From the NCBI RefSeq assembly GCF_031624395.1, contig NZ_JAMQON010000009.1, forward strand, positions 31,403 to 95,402: a stretch of 64,000 nucleotides of DNA. Reading direction: 5' to 3'. The number at the start of each line of letters is the position of its first letter. Within the stretch, counting starts at the first letter, position 1. Below the pieces are notes generated by a model. The model did no database searches, had not been told where the DNA came from, and worked only from the letters and a program-made list of their open reading frames with translations. Below, piece after piece: positions 17,741-25,779 of the stretch. This DNA is from Halomicroarcula saliterrae (GTDB lineage Archaea > Halobacteriota > Halobacteria > Halobacteriales > Haloarculaceae). Both the position numbers and the translations under genes were made by a program.

Positions 17741-19229
17741 ATTTCAGCGCCTCCATGTGCTCCATCATCGTCTCTCCTATCTCGTCCCGTTCAGCCTGCA
17801 GCTCCTGCAATTTCGCCAATTCGCTCTCCACATCAATATCTTCCTTTGACTCGGTCGTATCGACGTAAAGCGCGATGTTGAGGTTGTAATCATTCTCCCG
17901 AATCTCATCCAACTCCACCGTCCGACTGACACGCTCCTCAGTTGTCCAGCTCCGGAAGTTTTCAACAATGTGGTCCAACCCCTCCTCGGTCAGCTCGTTT
18001 TGATTCGATAATTCATTATAAAACCCTTCATCAGCGGCATGAATGAATTGCACTTCTCCGTCACGCCCAGTGGGCTTGTTGGTATTCAACACCAGAATTG
18101 CTGAGGGAATCCCGTTGTTCTGAAAGAGGTTCTCGGGAAGACCGACAATAGCCTCAACGATATCATTTTCCAACATCGGCTTCCGGTAGCGACTCTCGTG
18201 TGTCCGGAACAGCACACCGTGGGGGATTACGATAGCCGCCTTTCCACCCGTGTCGTCACTTTCTGGCGTTTTCAATTGCTTCACCATATGCATAATGAAG
18301 GCGTAGTCACCGCGGTCGGCCCGGGGAAGCTTTTCATGCCAATCAAAGCGCCCATACGGGTCGTCCTGCAGGTCGCTCTTGGCCCAGTCTGCCGAGAATG
18401 GGAAGTTAGCCAGCACACGGTCGAACCGCTCCAGTTCGTCGCCGTCGGTGAACGCCGGCCGTAGCAGCGAGTCCTCGCGGCGAATCTCACCATTCAGCGC
18501 GTGCAGTGCGAGGTTCATCCGGGCAATCGCCGCGATGTCGGGGTTGATCTCCTGCCCGGTGAAGGTGAGCTTCGACGGGTCGCCGCTCTGCTCCTCGCGG
18601 TAGTACTTCGACGCCTCGGTCAGCATCCCACCGGAGCCGACAGTGGGGTCGTGGAACGTCATGCCGTCCTCGAACTCGTCGACGAGTCGGATACAGAGCT
18701 GGACGATGTGGGGCGGCGTGAAGAACTGCCCGCCGGACTTGCCCTCTTCCTCGGCGAAGTGACGCACGAGGTCCATGTACGCCTCGCCGAGCATGTCCGG
18801 CGGGACGCTGTCGCGGTCGAGGTCGTAGGTGTCGAGATGTTCCAGGAGCTTGGTCAGGCGGTCGTCGGTGAGGGCGTCAGCGTCGGTGTAGCTGGCATTG
18901 AAGATGCCCTCAAGCTCCGGATTCTCCGCAATCAGCTCGTCAAACGCCGCGTTGATAGCCTGGTCGACGTTGTCGCTGGTCTGTCGGAGATCGTCCCATC
19001 GATGGCCTTCCGGGACAACAGGCACGTCGTAGAGTTCGTTATCGTCTGCAAAGTCCTCGCCGTACTCCTCGACGATGTCCTCGCGTTCCTTCTCGAACTC
19101 GTCGGACATCGCCTTGTAGAACACGAGCGGGAGAATGAATTCCTTGTAATCAGTTGGGTCGACGGCGTCTCGAATGATATCGGCGCATTTGAAGAGGTGA
19201 GAATCAAGCTCTTCGAGCTTCAGCGACAT
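17733..19229 (-). CDS. hsdM: Type I DNA methyltransferase subunit (HsdM)
   Basis: 498 residues. N-terminal helical domain (FKCADIIRDAVDPTDYKEFI) and N6-adenine methylase core: DPTVGSGGMLTEA is the AdoMet-binding motif I, and VLANFPFSADWAK is motif IV with the N-F-P-F variant of NPPF seen in type I enzymes. It methylates adenines in the site chosen by HsdS and, with HsdR, forms the restriction complex. First gene of the operon, start ATG 19229. No obvious damage. Confidence 0.97.
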   Translation of the reverse strand: MSLKLEELDSHLFKCADIIRDAVDPTDYKEFILPLVFYKAMSDEFEKEREDIVEEYGEDFADDNELYDVPVVPEGHRWDDLRQTSDNVDQAINAAFDELIAENPELEGIFNASYTDADALTDDRLTKLLEHLDTYDLDRDSVPPDMLGEAYMDLVRHFAEEEGKSGGQFFTPPHIVQLCIRLVDEFEDGMTFHDPTVGSGGMLTEASKYYREEQSGDPSKLTFTGQEINPDIAAIARMNLALHALNGEIRREDSLLRPAFTDGDELERFDRVLANFPFSADWAKSDLQDDPYGRFDWHEKLPRADRGDYAFIMHMVKQLKTPESDDTGGKAAIVIPHGVLFRTHESRYRKPMLENDIVEAIVGLPENLFQNNGIPSAILVLNTNKPTGRDGEVQFIHAADEGFYNELSNQNELTEEGLDHIVENFRSWTTEERVSRTVELDEIRENDYNLNIALYVDTTESKEDIDVESELAKLQELQAERDEIGETMMEHMEALKYE

Positions 19230-19375
19230 AGCAAGTGAATACGCCGTCAGTGTCTTAGGTCCAGCGGTCGGTGGCTTACTCCGGCGCTAGTGTTTTGAGA
19301 AAATACGTATCAGCGTCAAGATTCACGATATTCACCGGGGCTGCCTCATGTTGCAGTCCAGTACGAGGTCCGTTG

Positions 19376-19541
19376 AACCCTCACTCACGTCTTCCCTCGC
19401 CGGAACGAGGACGCTGGCACTGTGTTCCGGGCTGGCGTGGCTGCCGGGCTTTCACCCATCCGGCACTCGGGCGCTCGCTCGGGACAGGGCTCTCCCGCAG
19501 TAAAGATTGGACCGCAAGGTGGTGGTTTGTCAGGACTGGGG
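19376..19541. repeat. Direct repeat, left copy (about 165 bp)
   Basis: Shares long blocks with 23134-23300, including CCCTCGCCGGAACGAGGACG, TGTGTTCCGGGCTG, TGGCTGCCGGGCTTTCACCC and ATCCGGCACTCGGGCG. Both copies are in the same orientation and flank 3.6 kb of AT-richer cargo. No transposase is present in or beside either copy. The rest of 19230-19904 shows no gene. Confidence 0.8.
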
Positions 19542-19904
19542 CACCCACCAAAGACCGGTTTTTGCGGCACTCTGTTGGGTAATAGACGAGAAATTGCCCG
19601 AACAAGATACCTGAGACGGCACCGAAGTACACTACGGAAAGTTCGACCCCGAAAGACTGCAGTATCATCGCACATTGTCTGAGACGTCCCACTTATTGTC
19701 GTTTAGTATTGTTTCGCTCGCAGATTGTGTAATGCAGTTTCCAATTTTAGTGCGATATTGGGTACTCTAGTATGCAACTTCAGACTAATATTGTTAACTC
19801 CATCAGTGTGGGTTTCAGTTTCACTTTGGTATACTAACCATTAAGACACATATCCCCGAATTGTCAGGTGTCTCCCACTGAACAAGACTGGAGACTGTAT
19901 CCCA

Positions 19905-20924
19905 ATGGCAGCAACCAAACTCATTCCGTACAAAGTACAGCTGCATCGACAGGGCGAGCCAGACGACCTGTGGAACTTGCAGGACCTCGGACAGTACGAG
20001 ACACATATTCAGCGGGATATTACATCGATGGAGTCGGGATCGACTCCGGTAGATGCAGACACGTTTGCCGAGCTGTTTACGGCGTTCTGTGACGAACAGG
20101 AAGGCTCCTTAGCGGATCTTGGCGAACGATTCGACCAGTTTGACAACGTCACACTGGAGGTAAGTGAAGAGTGGGCAGCCGACGAGCAGGTCGTCGAGGG
20201 GAATCTCTACTTGGGCAACTACGGGGTGGCACGGAATCTGGTCGACAGACAAAGTGGCGTACGGCAGGAACGTGGCCGCGATGTCGACACTTCAGAGGAA
20301 AAGCCGCTGTATTTCATGGCCTATATGCCACGTGGGAATCCCACGACCGCATACATCATTTTGGAGCGGTCTCGCCGGTATGGGCTGAAGAAACCGATTC
20401 ACTGGGCCTTCGCTGACTGGGTCCAGAATGCGTATGCTGATGAGCTCGGTGTCTCGATGAAGCCAGTCACGACACCGGCAATCTTCGAAAAACTGGAGGA
20501 TGCTGATCGGACCACACGATTACGACTGGAGAAAGAGCGACGACCCGCGGACCTACACGACGCCTTTGGCCCGGTGTTTGACCAGTCAGAGATGCGCCAA
20601 GCCATCGAGTTCCGGCCATCCAGTGGCGGAGATATGGGCGTCGTCGTTGATGAGTTGCGGGCGTGGTACGAGTCTGAGGACGACGCGTTCGAGGAAATCG
20701 ACGGCGTCGCCTACAATAACGTGAAGCTCACTGTCGAAACAGATGGCTCCGAAGAAACGATTTCGCTGACCAAGGGGGAAGCACCGGTTCGGAAGACCGT
20801 TGATTTAGATTCGGTTGCTGAGGAAGCTGATCTGCCGGTTCTGTCCGAGATGTCGCGGACAGCTCACGGATTCCTGACAACGGTGACCGGTGGGGAAACC
20901 GGGACTACGAGTCTGTTTGAGTGA
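19905..20924 (+). CDS. Hypothetical protein, possible abortive-infection type
   Basis: 339 residues, soluble, start ATG 19905 (MAATKLIPYKVQLHRQGEPD). The N-terminal 140 residues look beta-rich; the middle has YFMAYMPRGNPTTAYIILER and RYGLKKPIHWAFADWVQNAY, suggesting a compact mixed fold; the C-terminal 60 residues have ETISLTKGEAPVRKTVDLD. I recognise no catalytic motif. It is the first gene of the cargo block between the two direct repeats and lies downstream of the type I RM operon, so a defence role is plausible but is inferred from position only. Confidence 0.6.
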   Translation: MAATKLIPYKVQLHRQGEPDDLWNLQDLGQYETHIQRDITSMESGSTPVDADTFAELFTAFCDEQEGSLADLGERFDQFDNVTLEVSEEWAADEQVVEGNLYLGNYGVARNLVDRQSGVRQERGRDVDTSEEKPLYFMAYMPRGNPTTAYIILERSRRYGLKKPIHWAFADWVQNAYADELGVSMKPVTTPAIFEKLEDADRTTRLRLEKERRPADLHDAFGPVFDQSEMRQAIEFRPSSGGDMGVVVDELRAWYESEDDAFEEIDGVAYNNVKLTVETDGSEETISLTKGEAPVRKTVDLDSVAEEADLPVLSEMSRTAHGFLTTVTGGETGTTSLFE

Positions 20925-20984
20925 GTCTTGTGGGTGGTTACACTCTGTCGAAACCTGGTTCCTGTTTATACACTTGTGAGTAGC

Positions 20985-21329
20985 TCACTCCTCGCCGTCT
21001 GCAGTGCCCCTATGATGGATATAACAGCTTAGGTACCTCTCCTCGATATTGCCATCGAGAAAATCATATTGAGCGGGATTTGAAATTCGCTGAAAACCGA
21101 GTTTTTCCAGAATATGGGCCATCGCAGAGGATGTAACCGGAGTAGTGGTCACCACATCGTAATTTTGTGAGACCATGTTTTTCAAATATAATCGAAGAGC
21201 CTCAGTTCCGTATCCCTTATTTTGATACTCATGCTTGATGTCCAGTTTCTCGATATGGTTGTCTTCGAAAACGAACTGGCCGATTTCAACACCATCGTGC
21301 ATGACCCTGTTCGACTGGAGCTGTACCAT
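20985..21329 (-). CDS. GNAT-family acetyltransferase
   Basis: About 115 residues from ATG 21329 (MVQLQSNRVMHDGVEIGQFV); starts at 21356 or 21413 are also possible. The acetyl-CoA site is seen in LDIKHEYQNKGYGTEALRLY, with the G-Y-G-T version of the Q/RxxGxG/A loop, followed by AHILEKLGF, the usual last helix. It is short for the family. The substrate cannot be predicted. It is convergent with the 19905 gene. Confidence 0.75.
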   Translation of the reverse strand: MVQLQSNRVMHDGVEIGQFVFEDNHIEKLDIKHEYQNKGYGTEALRLYLKNMVSQNYDVVTTTPVTSSAMAHILEKLGFQRISNPAQYDFLDGNIEERYLSCYIHHRGTADGEE

Positions 21330-21633
21330 TGCAGGGGTTAGTATTCTGAGCGGCATATATGGACATAAAATTTCAGCATGAAGCCCTATTGTCCGGACAA
21401 TGGTCACATACATTCCAGCATACCTACGGCCGTTGAGCCAAGGTCGAATGGGAAATCAATTGGGTGTTGACAGAAAAGCTGAAGCTGTAGACCACATCTC
21501 CTGTCCAAATAAAGTTCGCTTGGAATTTATCCAAATGAAAGCGCCTGAGTTCTGGGTAAACAAACAGGTTCACCAAGGGAAGAAGCATGCCACAAATGAT
21601 AGTAAATCATGCACAAGAAACAGTTGATTATAT

Positions 21634-22350
21634 ATGAATAGCGAAGAGGTGAAAAAGCGCATAGCTGAGATCCTCGAGCAACATCAGGGGTCCTCAAATA
21701 CAATCACGTCGCGGGAGATTCGTGAACAATTAAATCATGAAACCGATGAAGCCCCCAGTAAAGTTCGCAAATTAATCTCAGAATTAGTTTTGGAGGAAGA
21801 ACTGCCGGTCGCCAGTAACTCAAATGGGTACTATCTAATACAAGATGAAGATGAACTAGAAGATTATGTCGATAAGCTTGAAAAACGAGCTAGGGGAATT
21901 AACGAGCGTAAATTGGGAGTTCAACGGGCAGTCGGGACTATGGTTTTTCGAGGGGAATCGAGAGATTTTGAACTAAAGGACAAGCGGAGTGATCGAGCTA
22001 CTATTGTCAAGGAGTTGGTAGCACTTGGTAATACGGAAGGTGGAACACTGGTAATCGGTGCTAGTGAACAGGGTGAGGACATTGAAATACAGACCGTTGA
22101 TGACCCTGACCAGTGGGAGGAAAGCGTAAATCAGTGTCTTGTGGAACTTGCAGACCCTCCTTTTGATATTGAATATTCTGAAGAAGAAATTGGCGAAGGA
22201 AGAGTTGTTATATTCAGGGTGGAGCAATTCAGTACACTGCGGACATATAACCCAGGAAACGAGAAACACTGTGTTCCTAGTCGTGCCGGTACTACCACTA
22301 CCTATCTTACCGGTGGAGAGATCCAACGATTTTACGATGATTCTTCGTAA
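21634..22350 (+). CDS. Winged-helix protein with AlbA_2/Schlafen-like domain
   Basis: 238 residues. Residues 1-85 form a winged helix with a linker helix (TITSREIREQLNHE, VRKLISELVLEEELPVAS, NGYYLI, RKLGVQRA). Residues 100-235 are an AlbA_2 (Schlafen AlbA-like) domain: SRDFELKDKRSDRATIVKEL, ALGNTEGGTLVIGASEQGED, then the conserved GRVVIFRVEQ strand. Such fusions are annotated as putative DNA-binding regulators or ATP-dependent helicase-like proteins. The winged helix is duplicated as a stand-alone gene at 22754. Strongly AT-rich compared with hsdM or hsdR, consistent with recent arrival. Confidence 0.75.
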   Translation: MNSEEVKKRIAEILEQHQGSSNTITSREIREQLNHETDEAPSKVRKLISELVLEEELPVASNSNGYYLIQDEDELEDYVDKLEKRARGINERKLGVQRAVGTMVFRGESRDFELKDKRSDRATIVKELVALGNTEGGTLVIGASEQGEDIEIQTVDDPDQWEESVNQCLVELADPPFDIEYSEEEIGEGRVVIFRVEQFSTLRTYNPGNEKHCVPSRAGTTTTYLTGGEIQRFYDDSS

Positions 22351-22477
22351 GTCTCAATCACTCACCTTACTATAAAATCACAATCGGTTTTATTCCCAAT
22401 TATAGATGGATAGATTTGTCTAACTATCATCGGTTAGTACCGAAAAGACTAGATACGATAAAATATAATTACGCTAT

Positions 22478-22681
22478 ATGTCCCGCCAACTTTGCCCAAC
22501 AACAGTCCGAAAACCAGTGCCAATTGAAGTGCCAGATGAGCGCGAATATGATATAGAGTCGAATGCGGACTTGGATAGAGCATTAGCGGAGGCAATAAGA
22601 GCAGCTGAGGATACGGATGATGATTATTTGGTCACCCTATTGGCAAACGAATTGGGTAGCCATTATTACAGCAAGCAATGA
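22478..22681 (+). CDS. Small acidic hypothetical protein
   Basis: 67 residues, ATG 22478; contains EREYDIESNADLDRALAEAI and ends LANELGSHYYSKQ. No domain recognised. It lies between the two winged-helix genes, 128 and 73 nt from them, with the same AT-rich codon use, so it probably belongs to the same imported block. Confidence 0.5.
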   Translation: MSRQLCPTTVRKPVPIEVPDEREYDIESNADLDRALAEAIRAAEDTDDDYLVTLLANELGSHYYSKQ

Positions 22682-22753
22682 TTCCGTATTCTATACTCTT
22701 GATATGTATGATTTAGCTAGTGATTTATGTATCTAGTTACGCATTGATATACC

Positions 22754-23101
22754 ATGTCTGATGATGCCCGAGAATTAGTCAAAGAAATGTTGTTAGAACA
22801 CCGCGGTGCTGATAGTCCTATCTCTTCTCGTGAAATTAGTGAGCGACTCGAAGAGAATGAGGTCGGCTCATTCCCGAAGACGCGAATGATGATCCGAGAA
22901 ATTATGCTTGAAGATCAAATCCCAATCGCTTCAAGTAACAACGGCTATTATGTTATTGAGAGTGAAGAAGAGCTACAAGATTATATCGACCAGCTTGAAA
23001 ATCGAATTCTGGGCATTTCTGAACGAAAATTCGGCGTGCAACGGGCTGCAGATCAGTGGGATGGCGAGATAGAGACCGACGACGACCTTGATTTATTGTA
23101 G
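22754..23101 (+). CDS. Winged-helix protein, paralogue of the 21634 N-terminal domain
   Basis: 115 residues. It follows the first 95 residues of the 21634 protein along its whole length: SPISSREISERLEENE, MMIREIMLEDQIPIASSNNG, YYVIESEEELQDYIDQLENR, GISERKFGVQRAADQW. It lacks the AlbA_2 domain and ends in an acidic tail. It may regulate, or compete for DNA with, the larger protein. Last gene before the right-hand direct repeat. Confidence 0.7.
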   Translation: MSDDARELVKEMLLEHRGADSPISSREISERLEENEVGSFPKTRMMIREIMLEDQIPIASSNNGYYVIESEEELQDYIDQLENRILGISERKFGVQRAADQWDGEIETDDDLDLL

Positions 23102-23133
23102 GTTTATTATCAGTGCAGATTTTGGCCTTTTAG

Positions 23134-23300
23134 AACCCGCACTCATGCCCTCCCTCGCCGGAACGAGGACGCTACGCTGTGTTCCGGGCTGCAGTGGCTG
23201 CCGGGCTTTCACCCATCCGGCACTCGGGCGCGCGTTCGGGATGCTTGTGCAACCGCACCGCAGTAAGGATTAGACCGCAGGGTTGGAGGCCGGTCAAGGC
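23134..23300. repeat. Direct repeat, right copy (about 165 bp)
   Basis: Right-hand partner of 19376-19541, same orientation, closing the AT-rich block. The match ends just before inverted-repeat copy 3 at 23308. The first copy has no such inverted repeat at its end. Confidence 0.8.
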
Positions 23301-23307
23301 AGATAAT

Positions 23308-23351
23308 GTTAACCAACAAATGGCAGTTGATTGCGGCCAGTGTTGGTTAAA
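23308..23351. repeat. Long-spaced inverted repeat, copy 3 of 4
   Basis: GTTAACCAACA (23308-23318), 22-nt spacer, TGTTGGTTAA (23341-23350). The outermost base on the right is A instead of C. Located in a gene-free gap. Confidence 0.85.
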
Positions 23352-23407
23352 GCCAGTGAAAATGCCCACCGGTTCACGAGCGAGTTCCCAAGAAAACCAG
23401 TAACAGC

Positions 23408-23590
23408 TCAGATTCGCCGCATCGTCGTCAAGACCTCCCGGCCGGTCACCCGCCACTGACACCCGTTCCAGACGGCCTCAACGCGCTCGAAGCCACCATC
23501 CCACCGTGGCTCGAACTCAATTTTTCGCTTGGGACCACGAACAGGCTCGTACACGAACCCCTTCGCATCGGCGGCAGTGAGTTCGGTCAT
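23408..23590 (-). CDS. Small hypothetical protein, second gene of a coupled pair
   Basis: 60 residues from ATG 23590 (MTELTAADAKGFVYEPVRGP), rich in aromatic residues and basic-acidic alternation (RKIEFEPRWDGGFERVEAVW). The start codon overlaps the stop of the upstream gene (ATGA, 23587-23590), strong support that both are real. No domain recognised. Confidence 0.55.
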   Translation of the reverse strand: MTELTAADAKGFVYEPVRGPKRKIEFEPRWDGGFERVEAVWNGCQWRVTGREVLTTMRRI

Positions 23591-23766
23591 GCGCGGAGCC
23601 GATGAATCGTGTCTTCGGAGCACTCAGAAACAGTGCGGAAGACGTCCCAGTCGATTAGCCGAAGATCGTCGGTCACGACGTCGACGACGACAGAGCGATC
23701 AGTGTCCTGTGCCTGTGCATCTACCGTGCCGACAGCTTTACTGCCGGTGCGCTGCGTAGTTGCCAT
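23587..23766 (-). CDS. Small hypothetical protein, first gene of a coupled pair
   Basis: 59 residues from ATG 23766 (MATTQRTGSKAVGTVDAQAQ), ending VFRTVSECSEDTIHRLRA. Coupled by ATGA to the next gene. The pair sits just outside the cargo block and upstream of two small winged-helix genes. Function unknown. Confidence 0.55.
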   Translation of the reverse strand: MATTQRTGSKAVGTVDAQAQDTDRSVVVDVVTDDLRLIDWDVFRTVSECSEDTIHRLRA

Positions 23767-23917
23767 TGGTTCGTATCGGAACCACGTGCCTCGGTGCGCC
23801 AACACCGGGGCAATCTCCTAAACTGTAGAAATCGCCCAGCAGCACGTGTGTTCCTATTCTATACATTGTATTTGGACCGCCATAAAATTTTTGCTATTGG
23901 TAAACAGATAGGCTGCT

Positions 23918-24133
23918 ATGACACGGGGGAAGCAGACCGTTTCGGACAGGGAGATCCTCGCACTGTTCGCAGCCGCAGATGCACCTTTCTTGACTGCTCG
24001 GGAAGTCGCAGATGCATTCGATCTAACGCGGCAGTGGGCACACAATCGGTTACAGACATTGCATGATGACGGACACCTCAACCGGAAGAAATCGGGTCGG
24101 AATACCGTTATCTGGTGGGTTGAGCACCCCTAG
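23918..24133 (+). CDS. Small winged-helix DNA-binding protein
   Basis: 71 residues, all winged helix: DREILALFAAADAPFLTARE (helices 1-2), VADAFDLTRQWAHNRLQTLH (recognition helix), DGHLNRKKSGRNTVIWWVEH (wing). Clearly related to the convergent 24130 protein (shared FDxTRQW core). Their 3' ends overlap by 4 nt tail to tail. A small repressor for nearby mobile-element genes is likely. Confidence 0.7.
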   Translation: MTRGKQTVSDREILALFAAADAPFLTAREVADAFDLTRQWAHNRLQTLHDDGHLNRKKSGRNTVIWWVEHP

Positions 24134-24381
24134 CCATTGCGGGTGTCGATTAAATGCTGCTGACCAGCTGATGTAATCCAGTAGAATCGTGCTCGACCAC
24201 CAGGATTCTTACTTTGAACCAGACCATCGCTCTCCAGTTTCTTCAGCTGTTGGTCGCCCCACTGCCGAGTCTTATCGAATTCTTCAGCGATTTCTGCAGC
24301 TGTAAATGCTGGGTCCGGAGACTGCGTCATAAACAAAAGAATTTCGCGCGGTGTGGCTGCAGGGTCTGGTCCGGGAGGCAC
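24130..24381 (-). CDS. Small winged-helix DNA-binding protein
   Basis: 83 residues: PREILLFMTQSPDPAFTAAE, IAEEFDKTRQWGDQQLKKLE, DGLVQSKNPGGRARFYWIT. Same core as the 23918 protein on the opposite strand, so a duplicated and inverted gene pair. It lies 131 nt upstream of, and divergent from, the operon that starts at 24513, and may control it. Confidence 0.7.
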   Translation of the reverse strand: MPPGPDPAATPREILLFMTQSPDPAFTAAEIAEEFDKTRQWGDQQLKKLESDGLVQSKNPGGRARFYWITSAGQQHLIDTRNG

Positions 24382-24512
24382 GTCCGTTCGTGCGCATGGG
24401 TGAGAATAAAGGCCTGTGGTGCTATCGTTTTACTAATAGCAAAAGTTAAGGAATCAGAATTATAAGATACGGATACGCGTCACCCGGAATCAAGCGGTGT
24501 CGTCGCCCACTC

Positions 24513-24878
24513 ATGACAACACGCGATTCATCGATTGAGGAGTCGCATCGCCCGCCAGCCCAGTGGTACACCTGCTCGGGCTTCCAGCGCGATCTCCTGC
24601 TGGGCGTCGTCACCCACGACCGCCTGGACGAGTCGCCCTACGGCGTCGCCTTGCAGGAGTGGCTCGGGGCCCGCTACCCCCGCGATGTCGTTCGCTCTCG
24701 AGTGTATCACAATCTCGGCGAGCTGGTCGAGGCAGGCCTGCTCGCACGGGACGGCAGCAGTGCCTACAGAACCCCCTATCGACTCACCGACGCTAGCAAA
24801 CAGTGTTTGGCCACCCACGGCCAATTCGTCAACGCGCTGGATCTCCAGGCACTGGTGCCCGATACGGAACTAGAATAA
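24513..24878 (+). CDS. PadR-like winged-helix protein, first gene of the small-gene operon
   Basis: 121 residues from ATG 24513. Residues 20-105 form a PadR/PhiH1-like winged helix: TCSGFQRDLLLGVVTHD, YGVALQEWLGARYPRDVVRS, RVYHNLGELVEAGLLARDG, RTPYRLTDASKQCLATHG. It opens a run of seven plus-strand features, mostly overlapping genes, ending at 27032; tRNA-like element 1 starts 11 nt after its stop. Similar gene runs occur in haloarchaeal proviruses and small integrative elements. Confidence 0.7.
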   Translation: MTTRDSSIEESHRPPAQWYTCSGFQRDLLLGVVTHDRLDESPYGVALQEWLGARYPRDVVRSRVYHNLGELVEAGLLARDGSSAYRTPYRLTDASKQCLATHGQFVNALDLQALVPDTELE

Positions 24879-24889
24879 CCGCACCGAGA

Positions 24890-24935
24890 GCCCGTGCCGT
24901 GGTCGGCGTCGCCCGGTTCGATTCCGGGCACGGGC
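24890..24935 (+). ncRNA. tRNA-like element 1 (no anticodon arm)
   Basis: 46 nt: acceptor 5' strand GCCCGTG, hairpin CCGTGGTCGG (CCG/CGG stem, TGGT loop), linker CGTCG, a canonical T arm CCCGG-TTCGATT-CCGGG, acceptor 3' strand CACGGGC pairing perfectly with the first 7 nt. The GG of the hairpin loop could meet the T loop as D-loop G18-G19 does. The next ATG is 7 nt after the element. Elements 2 and 3 have the same layout. Confidence 0.75.
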
Positions 24936-24942
24936 CCTCCAC

Positions 24943-25251
24943 ATGCCCAGTGGTAGTGCCTCCAGCCGGCGCCGGCGATGCCCAGTCGGCACCGGCCGTG
25001 TCGCTGACAGCCCGTCGTGTGCCCGCAGTCGAGAGTTCGCCCATAGTTCAAAAACCGTTCTAGCCGACAGGAGTCCCGGTCGAGGACTGGCCGGCCGTAC
25101 CCACCGACCGGCCCGAGACACACAGGCTCCGGACCAACCGTTCGTGTGGACGAACAGCGGCAGACACACTGTCCGGGCCCAGTCCGAGTCGGCAGGCCTG
25201 TGCCGGAATAAACATTGGGCCAGCAGTGCCCGCCGGGGTGGTCGGGCATGA
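24943..25251 (+). CDS. Hypothetical Arg/Ser-rich protein
   Basis: 102 residues from ATG 24943, 7 nt after tRNA-like element 1. Basic N-terminus (MPSGSASSRRRRCPVGTG), then DQPFVWTNSGRHTVRAQSES, a Cys (GLCRNKHW) and a basic tail. It is unusually basic for a haloarchaeon. Support for reality comes from the ATGA overlap of its stop with the next start (25248-25251). Function unknown. Confidence 0.5.
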   Translation: MPSGSASSRRRRCPVGTGRVADSPSCARSREFAHSSKTVLADRSPGRGLAGRTHRPARDTQAPDQPFVWTNSGRHTVRAQSESAGLCRNKHWASSARRGGRA

Positions 25252-25499
25252 CTCATCCCGGCGCTATCGTCGTCTGTCAGGCTCTGGACTGTCGGCCCCA
25301 CATGCTCGTCCTCAACGTCGAGGACGACCGGCTGCGGACGGCGTTGCTGGCCGATCTGGCCAGCGAGACCGTCCAGCGACTGCGCCGTGGCCACACGAAG
25401 CCGGTCGTCCAGGCGGTTCTGCGGGCCGACGCAATCGAGACCTACTGGGTTCCCAGCGACGACGTCGCGCCCTCGCCAGTACTGGAGGGGCCACCGTGA
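25248..25499 (+). CDS. Small hypothetical protein
   Basis: 83 residues from ATG 25248 (MTHPGAIVVCQALDCRPHML), mostly helical (LRTALLADLASETVQRLRRG) with an end VPSDDVAPSPVLEGPP. Start and stop overlap both neighbours (ATGA and GTGA), so it is firmly part of the operon. A 6-bp stem, TGCCCG/CGGGCA (25227-25248), overlaps its start. Confidence 0.6.
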   Translation: MTHPGAIVVCQALDCRPHMLVLNVEDDRLRTALLADLASETVQRLRRGHTKPVVQAVLRADAIETYWVPSDDVAPSPVLEGPP

Positions 25500-25684
25500 C
25501 CGACCTGCATCTGTGGCGGGTTGGCTACGACGTCGGCGGCGTCGCCCACTACACAGCCTGGACCGGGCAGTACGACGCAGTCGCCGCGCTATACGACCAG
25601 TATCGGTACAGCGTCGGCGCTCGGTCGGTCCGCCTAGAGTGGTGGTGCGTGGCGCCTGGATGTGACTATCCCAGCAGTGGGTGA
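25496..25684 (+). CDS. Small hypothetical protein
   Basis: 62 residues from GTG 25496 (MTDLHLWRVGYDVGGVAHYT), rich in Trp and Tyr, with two Cys near the end (WWCVAPGCDYPSSG). The GTGA overlap with the previous stop sets the start. tRNA-like element 2 starts 41 nt after its stop. Confidence 0.6.
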   Translation: MTDLHLWRVGYDVGGVAHYTAWTGQYDAVAALYDQYRYSVGARSVRLEWWCVAPGCDYPSSG

Positions 25685-25725
25685 CCCGAGGGTTTAGAAG
25701 CGAAGCCGCAGCCATGCCGTAGCTA

Positions 25726-25771
25726 GCCTACCCCGTGGTCGGGGTGGCCCGGTTCGATTCCGGGGGTGGGC
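25726..25771 (+). ncRNA. tRNA-like element 2 (no anticodon arm)
   Basis: 46 nt: GCCTACC, CCGTGGTCGG, GGTGG, CCCGG-TTCGATT-CCGGG, GGTGGGC. The 7-bp acceptor stem holds with one T-G pair although its three inner pairs differ from element 1, so the bases have changed together. ATG of the next gene follows after 8 nt. Confidence 0.75.
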
Positions 25772-25779
25772 CGTGCAGT

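Noticed and set aside
19376..23300. Direct repeats as ends of an insertion sequence
   Set aside because: They are direct, too long for terminal repeats, and no transposase gene or target-site duplication was found.
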